DNA of 64,000 nt from Methanomassiliicoccaceae archaeon UBA421 (GTDB lineage: Archaea; Thermoplasmatota; Thermoplasmata; Methanomassiliicoccales; Methanomethylophilaceae): contig DAHB01000004.1 of the NCBI GenBank assembly GCA_002498365.1, positions 213,287-277,286 on the forward strand, in the 5' to 3' direction. Below, in pieces: positions 15,368-24,330 of the stretch (positions are counted from its first letter, which is position 1; every line of letters starts with the position of its first letter). Made by a program: the position numbers and the translations under genes. Below the pieces are notes generated by a model. That model made no database searches, was not told the origin of the DNA, and saw only the letters and a program-made list of their open reading frames with translations.

Positions 15368-15817
15368 ATGGAACTAGCGATGGCCGTTGCGTTGCTGCTG
15401 ATAATCGTCGGATTGGTACTTCTGATCGTGGAGGCCACGATGCCCGGTGTGTTCATGATCATACCTGCAGTCATATTCGTCATCATAGGAGGATTGGGTC
15501 TTTTCGAGCCCGAACTACTTTTCACATGGTACTCGGTCGCATTGGCAATCGTCGTGGCCATCCCCGTGACCCTGTTGACGATATATGCCTACAGGTTCCT
15601 GGGAAAGCCCGAGCCGCCGTCTACGACCATCACAGATACGCTCGTCGGCGAGAAGGGCGTCGTCACCGTGGACACCGTACCCGGGACTCTGAAGGGAAAG
15701 GTGCGCATCGGGACGGACACATGGAGCGCCAATTCAGAGGTGCCCATCAAGGCCGGCACCAAGACCAGGGTCGTCAGAAGCGAAGGAGTACACGTCTTCA
15801 TCGAGCCGGAAGAGTGA
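15368..15817 (+). CDS. NfeD-like membrane protein
   Basis: A 149-residue protein with two or three hydrophobic helices (residues 4-70) and a C-terminal OB-fold-like domain (about 88-149) that begins LVGEKGVVTVD and contains RIGTDTWSA. NfeD proteins pair with stomatin/slipin proteins in membrane quality control and microdomains. The next gene, 42 bases on, is such a slipin, which is the usual arrangement in archaea and bacteria. TATA-like TTAAATAA is about 22 bases upstream of the ATG. Confidence 0.88.
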   Translation: MELAMAVALLLIIVGLVLLIVEATMPGVFMIIPAVIFVIIGGLGLFEPELLFTWYSVALAIVVAIPVTLLTIYAYRFLGKPEPPSTTITDTLVGEKGVVTVDTVPGTLKGKVRIGTDTWSANSEVPIKAGTKTRVVRSEGVHVFIEPEE

Positions 15818-15859
15818 ATGCAGATTATTGATTTATGAAGAATACGGAGGAAAAAACAA

Positions 15860-16951
15860 ATGGACAGTGAAACAATCTTGATGACCATCGCCCTTCTGGT
15901 GATTTTCGTCATCGTTCTGATCGTGATAAGCGGGGTGAAGATCGTTCAGCCCTATGAACAGGGCATATATATGAGGCTCGGTAAATATGTAAGGATACTC
16001 AACCAAGGTCTCAATGTAGTGTTCCCTTTGATAAACCAGGTCGTCAAACTAGACCTGCGCACGGAAGTCCTGGACATCCCGAGACAGGAGGTCATAACCA
16101 AGGACAACTCGCCTGTCAACGTGGACGCCATCATTTACATCAAAGTTACGGACCCCAAAAAGGCCTACTTCGAAGTAACTCATTACAAGATCGCGACCGT
16201 CAGCCTGGCACAGACCACTCTGAGGGCCGTCATAGGAGAGATGGAGCTTGACCAGATCCTTTCCAACAGGGAGACCATAAACCTCCAGCTCAGGGACACC
16301 CTCGACGAGAGCACCGACAAGTGGGGAGTCAGGGTAGAAGCCGTCGAGATACGCGAAGTGGACCCTGCCGCGAAGGTCAAGGACTCCATGGAGGAGCAGA
16401 CCTCTGCGGAGAGAAAGAGGCGTGCCGCCATCCTCGAAGCGGACGGACTCAAGAGAGCGGCGATCCTGAAGGCAGAGGGAGAAAAGAAATCCCGCATCCT
16501 TCAGGCCGAGGGGCGCAGACAGGCCATGGTCCTCGAGGCTGAGGGCACCAGGGTGGCCACGATACTCGAGGGGCAGGGAGAGGCTCAGAGGCTGCGCATC
16601 CTCTCAGTGGGCGCGGCTACCATGGACTCCAAGGCCCTATCGGTGCTTTCGATGGACACCATGGTCAAGGTCGGACAGGGCGAATCCTCGAAGATATTCT
16701 TCCCAATGGAAGTGACCAGGCTGATGGAGGGGATTTCCGAGTATGTCGGATCCGCCGCCAAGTCACCCGACAGGGCGATATCCACCATCGAGGACATCGA
16801 GAAGGCCTTCGGCAACACCGACGACATCCTGGGCAACATCCCCAGGCCCGAAGAAATTCAGGCCGAAGCCGAAAGGATCGACGCCATGATGGACAAGGAG
16901 CTAAAGGAATCCACCGGAATGGTCGACAAGGATAGCAAGAACAGGGCCTGA
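15860..16951 (+). CDS. SPFH/stomatin-family protein (slipin)
   Basis: A 363-residue membrane-anchored protein. Residues 6-28 form one transmembrane helix. An SPFH/band-7 domain follows (about 30-190) with KIVQPYEQGIYMRLGKY and LRTEVLDIPRQEVITKDN. A long charged helical region (about 185-265) is rich in A, E, K and R (RRAAILEADGLKRAAILKAE) and would form oligomer-building coiled coil. The C-terminal tail is acidic. It probably assembles into rings with the upstream NfeD. An AGGAGGA-like site, TACGGAGGAAA, precedes the ATG. Confidence 0.92.
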   Translation: MDSETILMTIALLVIFVIVLIVISGVKIVQPYEQGIYMRLGKYVRILNQGLNVVFPLINQVVKLDLRTEVLDIPRQEVITKDNSPVNVDAIIYIKVTDPKKAYFEVTHYKIATVSLAQTTLRAVIGEMELDQILSNRETINLQLRDTLDESTDKWGVRVEAVEIREVDPAAKVKDSMEEQTSAERKRRAAILEADGLKRAAILKAEGEKKSRILQAEGRRQAMVLEAEGTRVATILEGQGEAQRLRILSVGAATMDSKALSVLSMDTMVKVGQGESSKIFFPMEVTRLMEGISEYVGSAAKSPDRAISTIEDIEKAFGNTDDILGNIPRPEEIQAEAERIDAMMDKELKESTGMVDKDSKNRA

Positions 16952-17020
16952 AACTTTAACAAAACCTCTTACCCTTTTCATATTTCCGATTAAAACAAAT
17001 ATCCGTTCAGCGATGGACGG

Positions 17021-17325
17021 ATGTCATGAGAGAGAGGGCGGCTGACGGTAGGACTTCGGTCCAGCTGAGGAAGTTCCCTCCTCCGAGGGCAAGATGAGCA
17101 GCGAAATGCTGCGGGGCGAGAGCCTCGGCAAGGGCCCAGAAACGACACAGCTCCGGTAAAAAGTATGATCTGAAGACAGTGACGTTCCCGGAGATCTGGT
17201 GAAACGGCGACACCTCATCGGAGCAAGCTCATACAGCCGGGATGATCTGCCCTGGACCGGCGGGTAGGGTGCATTAGTCGAATGCCGCCTGAAACAGAAG
17301 GGGGGCTACTACTCTCACATGACTC
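17021..17325 (+). ncRNA. rnpB: RNase P RNA, archaeal type
   Basis: The core sequences of RNase P RNA are present in order: AGCTGAGGAAGTTCCC (17073-17088), GAGGGCAAGATG, CAGAAACGACA, GGTGAAACGGCGACAC, and the 3' conserved block GGGTAGGGTGCATTAGTCGAATG. The ends pair (GTCATG...GAGAG near 17023-17034 with CTCTCACATGAC near 17312-17323) to close helix P1, which sets approximate ends. A T-rich tract (CTTTTTTATTTTTC) follows and should terminate it. It processes the 5' ends of tRNAs together with proteins such as the Rpp21 homologue encoded at 59992-60360. Confidence 0.93.
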
Positions 17326-17376
17326 TTTTTTATTTTTCTTGATTAACATTATTAACAACGTGGCACATTAACATCC

Positions 17377-18054
17377 ATGGCGTTGGATCCCCGTATCAAA
17401 GCTGTCGGTTTTGACATGGACGGCACTTTCATGAACACGAGGGTAGACTATCCCCGACTTCACAACATTGTCTCAGAGGTCCTGGAAGAGGAAGACATCC
17501 CCATTGGAAAGCACGATTGGAAGGGGGACGAACGCCTGATGAAGGTGCCGGTCTACCAATGGATATACGATGCCGGCAGATGGGACGATGCCGAGGACAT
17601 AATACAAAAGATAAACGACAGGAGCACCGAGGTCGAAAAACAGTACTACCTGGAAGCTTCACCGTTCCCGCTGGCCGTTGAGACCATGGACGCTCTCAAG
17701 AAACAAGGCTACAAAGTGGGAATCCTCACGAGGGGCGGAAGAGACTATGCCGAGTCTGTCCTGGGTATCTGGAACATCTGTGGCCGCTTCGATGCCATAG
17801 TATGTAGGGATGATTATCCTTACGGCGATGCCAAGCCCTCGCCGATGGCCATGAGGCATCTGGCCGAAGAGATGGGAGTAGAGCCGGAGGAGATCCTGTA
17901 CCTTGGCGATAATCTAGGCGACTGGCACACCGCACGGGATTCGGGAGCCTCCTTCATCGGGGTGCTTTCAGGAGGCTGCACCCTGAAAGACTGGGAGGAT
18001 GCAGGGGTCACGGACGTGATCGGAGGGATCGGAGCTCTTCTCGACCGGATATGA
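17377..18054 (+). CDS. HAD-superfamily hydrolase (phosphoglycolate phosphatase-like)
   Basis: A 225-residue haloacid dehalogenase-type phosphatase. Motif I FDMDGT gives the nucleophile D13 and acid D15, motif II is ILTRGG near 115, the motif III lysine is in GDAKPSP near 152, and motif IV is YLGDNLGDW near 175. A helical cap lies at about 20-90. The substrate cannot be named. The gene stands alone, just after RNase P RNA, and converges on the metal-transporter operon. Confidence 0.9.
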   Translation: MALDPRIKAVGFDMDGTFMNTRVDYPRLHNIVSEVLEEEDIPIGKHDWKGDERLMKVPVYQWIYDAGRWDDAEDIIQKINDRSTEVEKQYYLEASPFPLAVETMDALKKQGYKVGILTRGGRDYAESVLGIWNICGRFDAIVCRDDYPYGDAKPSPMAMRHLAEEMGVEPEEILYLGDNLGDWHTARDSGASFIGVLSGGCTLKDWEDAGVTDVIGGIGALLDRI

Positions 18055-18921
18055 TCATTCCGCTTTCCCCTGCGCAATCTTTACGTAAGCCGTTTTTGCC
18101 GTTATGGCTATGATGAACAATACGCCCATCGTCACAGAAACGGTGGCTCCCGGCGGGATGTCTGCTCCGATGGCAATTATCAGACCGAAGAAAGCCATTA
18201 TCAATGAAAGTATCACCGACACGATCATCATCTCTTTGAGGCTCTCAGTGAACATGTTGGACATGGCCGCGGGTATCGTTATCAGGGCTATGACCATCAC
18301 TATGCCCACCACGTTCAGGGCCACGACGCAGGCGATGGCTATCAGCACGTAAAGGACGAGGTTCATCGCTGTGACGTTGATGCCGCTGAGCCTTGCATGG
18401 GTCTCGTCGAACGTCAGTACCTGCAGGTCTCTGAAGAACAGAGCGATGATGGCCAGCGACAATATCGTCACGACGGCTATCACCTTGAGCTCGAAGCTTC
18501 CGACCAGCAATATGTCTCCGAAAAGTATGCTCTCGAAGGACCTGGGCGTAACGACGGACCTGTCCATGAGGCTCATGAAAATAACTCCCAGCGCCATCCC
18601 CACTGACCATAGTACTCCGATGACCGAGTCCTCTCTCAGCTTCTTGGATACCGCGGGAAGCGCCATTATGACCGCCGAAACGACCGCGAACAGTGCGGCG
18701 CCGATCATGGGGGTGAACCATGAGACTGCGACGACGGACATAACATAATATGCAAGACCCACACCTCCGAAAGTGGTGTGTGCTATGCCGCCCGTTACGA
18801 ACACCATCCGTTTCACGACCACCAGGGTTCCCACGACTCCGCAAAGAACGCATGCTATGGCCGCGACCATGAACATGTTCTGAATCAGAGGCATCGAGAA
18901 TGCCGCGACCCAATCAACCAT
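18055..18921 (-). CDS. Metal ABC transporter permease (ZnuB/MntB type)
   Basis: A 288-residue protein with about eight transmembrane helices, of the ABC-3 permease family for zinc and manganese. It shows VVVKRMVFVTGGIAHTTFGG near 29, the coupling segment LSGINVTAMNLVLY, and NVVGIVMVIALITIPAAMSN, which are typical. It is the last gene of a three-gene importer operon, overlapping the ATPase gene by 8 bases. Which metal is carried cannot be decided from the permease. Confidence 0.93.
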   Translation of the reverse strand: MVDWVAAFSMPLIQNMFMVAAIACVLCGVVGTLVVVKRMVFVTGGIAHTTFGGVGLAYYVMSVVAVSWFTPMIGAALFAVVSAVIMALPAVSKKLREDSVIGVLWSVGMALGVIFMSLMDRSVVTPRSFESILFGDILLVGSFELKVIAVVTILSLAIIALFFRDLQVLTFDETHARLSGINVTAMNLVLYVLIAIACVVALNVVGIVMVIALITIPAAMSNMFTESLKEMMIVSVILSLIMAFFGLIIAIGADIPPGATVSVTMGVLFIIAITAKTAYVKIAQGKAE

Positions 18922-19666
18922 CGTTGTGACCTCCGCAATCGCAGGGACCTATGTGCACTAGCTCGGGGATGCAGTGGAATCCCAATGCGATCATCTCCTG
19001 GGTTATCTCGGGCGCATCGTTGACTATCAGCCTGCGGTTCATGCATGCTACACGTTTGACATCATGAGAGATGCTGCTCATATCGTGAGTTATCACCATT
19101 ATGGCTATCCCGTCCCTGTTCAGCTTCCTGAGTATGTCGTAGGTGCAGTCCTTCATCGACGGGTCCAGGCTCGCGGTGGGTTCGTCCAGCATGAGTATCT
19201 TCGGTTCCGGGGCAAGAGCCCTTGCGAGGTATACTCTCTGTCTCTGCCCTCCCGACAGGTTGCTTATTCGGCTGTCTGCGAAATCCGAGACCTCGGCGTA
19301 CTCCATGGCCCTCTCTGCGGACTCCTTCTCCTCACTGGAATAGAACGGCCTAAGGCCCTTCTTGCACCTCATTCCCATAAGGACGACTTCCCTGGCACTT
19401 ATTGGATATTCTGAGTCCAGATTCTCGTTCTGCGGAACGTATCCTATGCCCGGGGGCGAACCTGCCGGCTCCTTGCCGAACACTTTTACGGTCCCCCCCA
19501 TGGGTTTTATTAGGCCCAGGATCGCCCTGAAGAGCGTTGTCTTCCCGCCGCCGTTGGGCCCTATGACCGCCAGGAAGTCTTTGTCCCTGAGCTCCAGGTC
19601 GACGTTGCTGAAAACGGCTCGGCCGTCATATCCAGCGGTAAGGTCCTTAATTTCTATTGGTATCAT
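18914..19666 (-). CDS. Metal ABC transporter ATP-binding protein (ZnuC/MntA type)
   Basis: A 250-residue ABC ATPase: Walker A GPNGGGKTTL near 38, Q-loop GYVPQNE, signature LSGGQRQRVYLARAL near 137, Walker B ILMLDEP and the switch histidine in VITHD. The C-terminus HIGPCDCGGHNDG carries extra His and Cys residues. The start MIPIEIKDL at 19666 lies just after the stop of the binding-protein gene; an in-frame ATG upstream would overlap that gene. Confidence 0.93.
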   Translation of the reverse strand: MIPIEIKDLTAGYDGRAVFSNVDLELRDKDFLAVIGPNGGGKTTLFRAILGLIKPMGGTVKVFGKEPAGSPPGIGYVPQNENLDSEYPISAREVVLMGMRCKKGLRPFYSSEEKESAERAMEYAEVSDFADSRISNLSGGQRQRVYLARALAPEPKILMLDEPTASLDPSMKDCTYDILRKLNRDGIAIMVITHDMSSISHDVKRVACMNRRLIVNDAPEITQEMIALGFHCIPELVHIGPCDCGGHNDG

Positions 19667-19670
19667 CAAT

Positions 19671-20597
19671 TCATGTCCCCGCATCCGGAATATTATCTCC
19701 CAGTATCTCGATGACCTGGCCCAGATATTCGACCCAGTCCCCGGCGAGTATGTTAATCACTATTATGTTTACATATATTCCCATTTCACAAAGCCCCTGC
19801 TGGGTAAGACCGTTGATCTCTTCGGGTTCCGAAAGGAACACGTTGATAGGATTTTCCGGCGTCCCTCCCTGCAGCATCGCGATCGATGAGGGCGTGGATG
19901 CCGCCTCGGCTGCTTCCATGAGCTCTGCCTCGGTCACATTATCCGGAAGAAGATACGCCCAGGAAGGGTGCCAGACGATGATCTCGGTAGTCGCCTTGCC
20001 TGTCAGATATTCTTGTTCAAGCCCTATCAGCACATCTACCTTGGCCCGGTAGCTGGCGCATCCCGCTTCGAAGACGGCCGCGTTGTCCGGTTCGAGTTCG
20101 GTCATCATGTCCTTGACATACTCCGCAATAAGTGCCAGGCGCTCAGGCGATGCCCAGACGTGAGGATCGGTCGCATGGTCATGGCCCTCTTCGGAACCCT
20201 CATGCTCCTCTCCTTCCAGAAGCGGGTCCATAACGCCCAGCTCGATGAGCTCTTCGCAGCACTCGAATGTGGTGATACCCTGCTGGTCCCTGATAATTTC
20301 GAGATTAGTTTCTTCCCACTCAACGCCCGATCCAACGGCGAAATACGCCACCGTGTTGCGGGACGCGATTATTCCCGGTGTTATTTCGGTCGCATGGGGG
20401 CTGGTGTTGGCCTCCAGGAAAGATACTACGGTATATTCATCACCGACTATCTCCTGGACCATTTCCTGTTGCCAGCTCATCGTCGTGTACACGTATTTCT
20501 TATCATCGCTGTCGTTGGTAAGGACGATCACGGCTGCGACGCCCGCCACTGCGAGTATCGCCACAAGCGATATTGCTATCGCGGCATTTTTCCTCAT
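19671..20597 (-). CDS. Metal ABC transporter substrate-binding protein (ZnuA-like)
   Basis: A 308-residue extracytoplasmic protein anchored by an N-terminal helix (7-27), with no lipobox cysteine. Probable metal ligands are H68 (SPHAT), H146 (DPHVW) and a histidine in VWHPSWAYL near 209. An acidic, histidine-bearing loop (about 128-145, with EEHEGSEEGHDHAT) is characteristic of zinc-binding members, favouring zinc over manganese. It is first in the operon with the ATPase and permease. An inverted repeat upstream suggests metal-responsive control. Confidence 0.92.
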   Translation of the reverse strand: MRKNAAIAISLVAILAVAGVAAVIVLTNDSDDKKYVYTTMSWQQEMVQEIVGDEYTVVSFLEANTSPHATEITPGIIASRNTVAYFAVGSGVEWEETNLEIIRDQQGITTFECCEELIELGVMDPLLEGEEHEGSEEGHDHATDPHVWASPERLALIAEYVKDMMTELEPDNAAVFEAGCASYRAKVDVLIGLEQEYLTGKATTEIIVWHPSWAYLLPDNVTEAELMEAAEAASTPSSIAMLQGGTPENPINVFLSEPEEINGLTQQGLCEMGIYVNIIVINILAGDWVEYLGQVIEILGDNIPDAGT

Positions 20598-20620
20598 AGG
20601 CCGCTCTAGATCGATCGACT

Positions 20621-20650
20621 ATTAAAGATTAGCTGGAATCTTAATAACAT
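20621..20650 (-). promoter_or_regulatory. Inverted repeat at the metal-transporter promoter
   Basis: ATTAAAGATT (20621-20630) faces AATCTTAAT (20637-20645), with one bulged A. On the minus strand this overlaps TATA-like TTATTAA about 45 bases upstream of the binding-protein ATG. It could be the site of a DtxR- or Fur-type metal regulator; no such gene is in the window. Confidence 0.35.
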
Positions 20651-20719
20651 TCGATTTTCAACGATTGAATTGTTAATAAAATGGAAAGATGTTATGATAA
20701 GGGGTTTTCGGACGGTCGC

Positions 20720-22327
20720 TCACTGGTTTCCGTCGCCGAGTACGCGGAACCTTCCTTCTTCGACCTCGTGCTCCATGTCGCTGTACCTGAATCTCTTCAT
20801 GTTGTCGCTGAAGGTCGTGTCTGCGGGCAGGAGTTTCTTGACTCCCTGTATGAGCTTGCTTCCGAATCCCATGAGCTGCTTGCTCATGTTGATGCCGAAC
20901 CTGGTCTTTCCGCAGACGAGGTGTCCCGGGTTCATTACGTCGTGGGGGTCGAGGGCAGTCTTGAGGTCCCTCATGAAGTCGGCGGTCTCGCCGTCGTGGA
21001 TGACGTCCATATTCCAGGCGAAGAACACTCCGAATCCCGTGGTCCTTCCTCCGTAAAGGGATGCCCTGTCTCCGAGGTAGAAGTTGAAAGAGAACGCCGT
21101 CATTCCGAGGAGCGACTCGTCGTCCTTGAAGTAATAGGGCATGAACAGCGCGGTGCTGCGGTCCACTATGACCCCGATGACCCCTCCGGGCTCCATCTTC
21201 ATGACCTCGAATCCCTTGTAGCATTCATCTACGAACTCTCCCCAGTGTTTGGTGGGGACGATTACTTCGGCAGGGATCTCTCCGACACCGACCTTCCTGG
21301 CCCTGAACTCGTAGCATCTCTCGGACCACTCGTGGTCTGCGATCTCCCTGTCGAGCTTCTTGCCTCCGAACTCCGCCACTATAGCGTCGACTTCGCTTTC
21401 CTCCAGGTCGACGAACTTGGGGTCCCCCTGAAGGGCGACGAGGAGCACGTTCTTGACCTTGGGCGCATGTATCCCGGCCTTCCTCTGGTTGGCGAAGTGC
21501 ATGTAGTCCGACCATGCGATGTGGAGAGGTTTGATGCTGGCGTGGGAGATGATCTTCTGGATGGGGCCGTGGAGGTCCTTCAGGTTCTCGAACTCGTAGG
21601 CGACGGGCCTGATCTCTCCCATGGGGTAGATCCTCATCGTCACCGTGGTGAGCACTCCCAGGGTGCCCTCTGCGCCGGCGAAGAACTGGTTAAGGTTGTA
21701 GCCTGACATGTAGGAGCCGATATGGTCGTATCCGGTCTCGATCAGGGTCCCGTCCGAAAGGACGACCTTCATGTTGAGGATGTTATCCTTGGAAGACCCG
21801 TACTTGTAGCTGCCCGTTCCCATTCCGTTGGTCGAGGTCCATGCCCCGATCGTGCCGGCGGGGAAGCTGGAGGGATAGGAGCCCACAATGAATCCGAGCT
21901 TCATGCACTCGTCAAGGGCCTCTTTCCATGTGCAGCCGGCCTGGACCTTCACGTACATGCCCTCTGTGTTGATCTCGAGGACCTTGTTCATCTTCGAGGA
22001 CATGTCGATCACGATGCCGCCGTTCGTGGGCATGCATCCGCCGAGCCCCCAGGTAGCATTGCCTCTGGGAATGATCGGTATGCCGTCCCTGTAGGCGAGA
22101 GCGACCACTTTGGCCACCTGCTCGTCGGTCTCCGGCCTTACGACCACGTCAGGCAGGTTCTTGAACGCCATACCTGCCTCCTTGGGGAGGGGCGCCATGT
22201 CGTGGCTGTATAGGATCTTGTCCATGTCGCCCGTGTTGATGTTGTCTTTGCCTACGATACCCTCGAGTTTGGTAATCGTTTCGGGCGTCACTTTACGAGT
22301 TAGAATCACTTCACTGTTTGCCTTCAT
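20720..22327 (-). CDS. FAD-linked oxidase/dehydrogenase (GlcD/lactate dehydrogenase type)
   Basis: A 535-residue flavoprotein of the VAO/p-cresol methylhydroxylase fold. The FAD-binding domain spans about 60-240 (VVRPETDEQVAKVVALAYRD, IIPRGNATWGLGG, GSYPSSFPAGTIGAWTSTNG, FAGAEGTLGVLT), and the C-terminus ends the fold with LKTALDPHDVMNPGHLVCGK. The 50 residues after that are unlike plain GlcD and carry no Fe-S cysteines. Relatives oxidise lactate, glycolate or similar 2-hydroxyacids and in methanogens may feed electrons to a heterodisulfide reductase; no hdrD is in this window. It follows the marker-gene operon, 57 bases downstream of the GIY-YIG gene, with a good AGGGAACAA site before the ATG. 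Confidence 0.85.
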   Translation of the reverse strand: MKANSEVILTRKVTPETITKLEGIVGKDNINTGDMDKILYSHDMAPLPKEAGMAFKNLPDVVVRPETDEQVAKVVALAYRDGIPIIPRGNATWGLGGCMPTNGGIVIDMSSKMNKVLEINTEGMYVKVQAGCTWKEALDECMKLGFIVGSYPSSFPAGTIGAWTSTNGMGTGSYKYGSSKDNILNMKVVLSDGTLIETGYDHIGSYMSGYNLNQFFAGAEGTLGVLTTVTMRIYPMGEIRPVAYEFENLKDLHGPIQKIISHASIKPLHIAWSDYMHFANQRKAGIHAPKVKNVLLVALQGDPKFVDLEESEVDAIVAEFGGKKLDREIADHEWSERCYEFRARKVGVGEIPAEVIVPTKHWGEFVDECYKGFEVMKMEPGGVIGVIVDRSTALFMPYYFKDDESLLGMTAFSFNFYLGDRASLYGGRTTGFGVFFAWNMDVIHDGETADFMRDLKTALDPHDVMNPGHLVCGKTRFGINMSKQLMGFGSKLIQGVKKLLPADTTFSDNMKRFRYSDMEHEVEEGRFRVLGDGNQ

Positions 22328-22384
22328 TTGTTCCCTCCACTTTATAGTGTGCGGATGATTATAGAGTCGAAAGACCCTGATACA

Positions 22385-22855
22385 TTATAAGGATTCGCAC
22401 TCGCGGACGCGCGCTCCAGAGGGCTGGACCCTGCTCATGCGCAGGTTGCCGACGAGCTTCATCTTTCCGCCTTCTGGCACTGATAGAAGGTGGGATAAAC
22501 AGCCGCAGTCCGAAGAACCGAAACCCTTCACCGATGGCACGAATCCCATCGAAACGGCGACCTCGGCTATTGCGCATTCCGCCACCGAGCCGGGATATTC
22601 CGACCCATAAGCTTCCATGTCCGAAGCCACCATCGTCAGATTATCAATGTGCCAGCGTATCTTTTTTTCATGAGCGAGATGTCTGCGGATGCGTTGTTCC
22701 AGGCCGTTCATGGCGCTTCCGACATAGCAATATTCGCCTGCCCTGAGAAAGACCGTTCCCCGAGAGCCGATGCTGAGCCGCATGTCCTCGGGGAGGGTCA
22801 TGAAGAGAACATACGTGCCCTTACGTCTTTCCGGCCGCTTTCCGGGCATCGTCAT
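22385..22855 (-). CDS. GIY-YIG nuclease-family protein (DUF123)
   Basis: A 156-residue protein of the DUF123/COG1833 group. The GIY-YIG core is modified: GTYVLFMTL at about 13-21 and GEYCYVGSAMNGLEQRIRRHL near 40, then KIRWHIDNL, and a glutamate in AECAIAEVA. Two late cysteines and a histidine (SSDCGCLSHLL) may bind metal. In other archaea this domain is often found with endonuclease III. It overlaps the 3' end of the marker 7 gene by about 30 bases and seems to be the last gene of that operon. Confidence 0.85.
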   Translation of the reverse strand: MTMPGKRPERRKGTYVLFMTLPEDMRLSIGSRGTVFLRAGEYCYVGSAMNGLEQRIRRHLAHEKKIRWHIDNLTMVASDMEAYGSEYPGSVAECAIAEVAVSMGFVPSVKGFGSSDCGCLSHLLSVPEGGKMKLVGNLRMSRVQPSGARVRECESL

Positions 22856-23762
22856 ACTCTACCTCCGAGCCGGTCTTGATCTTTATCAGCATGCTGCTGC
22901 GGTCGAGTTTAGACTCGGTGATCTTGGCGATGTCACCAAGCTTGCGGCCGTATATCATTATGTCTTTGATAGCCTGAATATTCTCGTCATAGGGTATCTT
23001 GGCCCTGAGCCCGTCCAAATGCAGAACTATCGGGGAAGGTCTGAGGCACATATCGATCGGATGGTAATTCTCCAACACCTGCTTCACTTCCGAAGGATGG
23101 ACGAAGAGAGGGTCCTCGGACATCCTCTTTCTCTTGTCCTTCAGCACCATCTCGGTCATTGACACGATCTCGTCTAGCTTGTTCCTCTCGTCTGGGGACC
23201 TCATCCTCTCCGACTTCCTCCCCACTCCTGGGACGATACCCTCGCAGTAGTCCTCGAGCCCTTCCGGCCTCGGTCCGCATACCAGGATCAGCGGTATCTT
23301 GATATCCTTCATAAGCTCCGCCTTGGCCTCGATGCATGATTTAAAATTACCGAAGCAGAAGATCGCCGCGTCGTACTCGTTTATGATCGCAACCTCCGAC
23401 CCGGATATCTGGGACGTTCCTTTGCCCCTTCCTCTCGCCAGTCCCATGACGATCGAGAGGGCCCCTTTCCTTCTGAGGGCCTCGGCTATGTCGCATATAG
23501 GGTGCGGCATGTGATGGCGCCCCAGTGTAGGGCCTACCACGGCGATCTCCGTACCTGCGAGGGGAACCTCCTTCACCTCTCCCCCTATCTCCCTGCAGAG
23601 GGCGACCACTGCCTCCTTGTCCTCGGTCGGGATGGACATGGTGACGGTGAGCATCTGGGAGCTCCTGATCTTCTGCAGGACCGCTCCTCCCACGTCTTCT
23701 ATGAGCTCGAAAAGTTCGGCCGAACGGTAAACGCCGCCGTCGTACATTATGACCTCAAACAT
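22821..23762 (-). CDS. mmp7: Methanogenesis marker protein 7
   Basis: A 313-residue member of the methanogen-specific marker 7 family. Recognisable parts are MFEVIMYDGGVYRSAELFEL at the start, GPTLGRHHMPHPICDIAEAL near 85, FCFGNFKSC near 142 and ILVCGPRPEGLEDYCEGIVP. Its role is unproven, but the gene travels with mcrC and atwA and the product is thought to take part in MCR assembly or activation. The ATG at 23762 overlaps the marker 17 stop by 8 bases; a longer start at 23783 adds seven residues inside that gene. Confidence 0.9.
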   Translation of the reverse strand: MFEVIMYDGGVYRSAELFELIEDVGGAVLQKIRSSQMLTVTMSIPTEDKEAVVALCREIGGEVKEVPLAGTEIAVVGPTLGRHHMPHPICDIAEALRRKGALSIVMGLARGRGKGTSQISGSEVAIINEYDAAIFCFGNFKSCIEAKAELMKDIKIPLILVCGPRPEGLEDYCEGIVPGVGRKSERMRSPDERNKLDEIVSMTEMVLKDKRKRMSEDPLFVHPSEVKQVLENYHPIDMCLRPSPIVLHLDGLRAKIPYDENIQAIKDIMIYGRKLGDIAKITESKLDRSSMLIKIKTGSEVEYDDARKAAGKT

Positions 23763-24321
23763 CCGCCGACCCTCCCATTTCAACGTGGACCCTGGCCCCT
23801 TCTTTCATGAATTCCGGTCTCATGATCTCCTCGGTCGCCACCACCGTGACCACCGTCCCCGAGATGAAAACGTGGCGCACCTTTATCCCTTCGGGCATCG
23901 ACCTCCAGACGGAGCCGATTATCTCCTTCAGGGCCTCCTCGCCGGATGCGATCACCGTCTTGCTGACCACTTCCAGGTCCGCGTCGGCGACCGACATGTC
24001 GAAACGGGTCTGCTGGTCGACGCTGTTCCTGCCGTACATGGACCACATCGCACCGAGTATGTCGGGCGCGTAGCGCTCGTCCGTGATGGTGATATGGACT
24101 CCCGAACCTTCCTCACGGAGACTGCTGACGTCTGCGATGGTCTTGCTTACGGGCTCGGCGCGCAACCTCACGGAGAATATGAACAGAGGAGCCTCCGGCC
24201 TGAGGACCAGCTCCGCCTTCTCAATGGCCAGGGCCTCGCCCAGATCGTTCATTATGTTCTCGAAGAGCACCCTGTAAGCTTCATTCCCGAAGGGGTCCGT
24301 TCCGTGAACCGTGATGTCCAT
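23755..24321 (-). CDS. mmp17: Methanogenesis marker protein 17
   Basis: A 188-residue member of the marker 17 family, found only in methanogens and relatives. The sequence GTDPFGNEAYRVLFENIMND near the start and the GEEALKEIIGSVWRSMPEG block are typical. No catalytic motif is evident. It lies between marker 15 (9 bases upstream) and marker 7 (8-base overlap) in the MCR activation operon, which is the conserved order in many methanogens. Confidence 0.9.
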   Translation of the reverse strand: MDITVHGTDPFGNEAYRVLFENIMNDLGEALAIEKAELVLRPEAPLFIFSVRLRAEPVSKTIADVSSLREEGSGVHITITDERYAPDILGAMWSMYGRNSVDQQTRFDMSVADADLEVVSKTVIASGEEALKEIIGSVWRSMPEGIKVRHVFISGTVVTVVATEEIMRPEFMKEGARVHVEMGGSADV

Positions 24322-24330
24322 TTCTTTACC

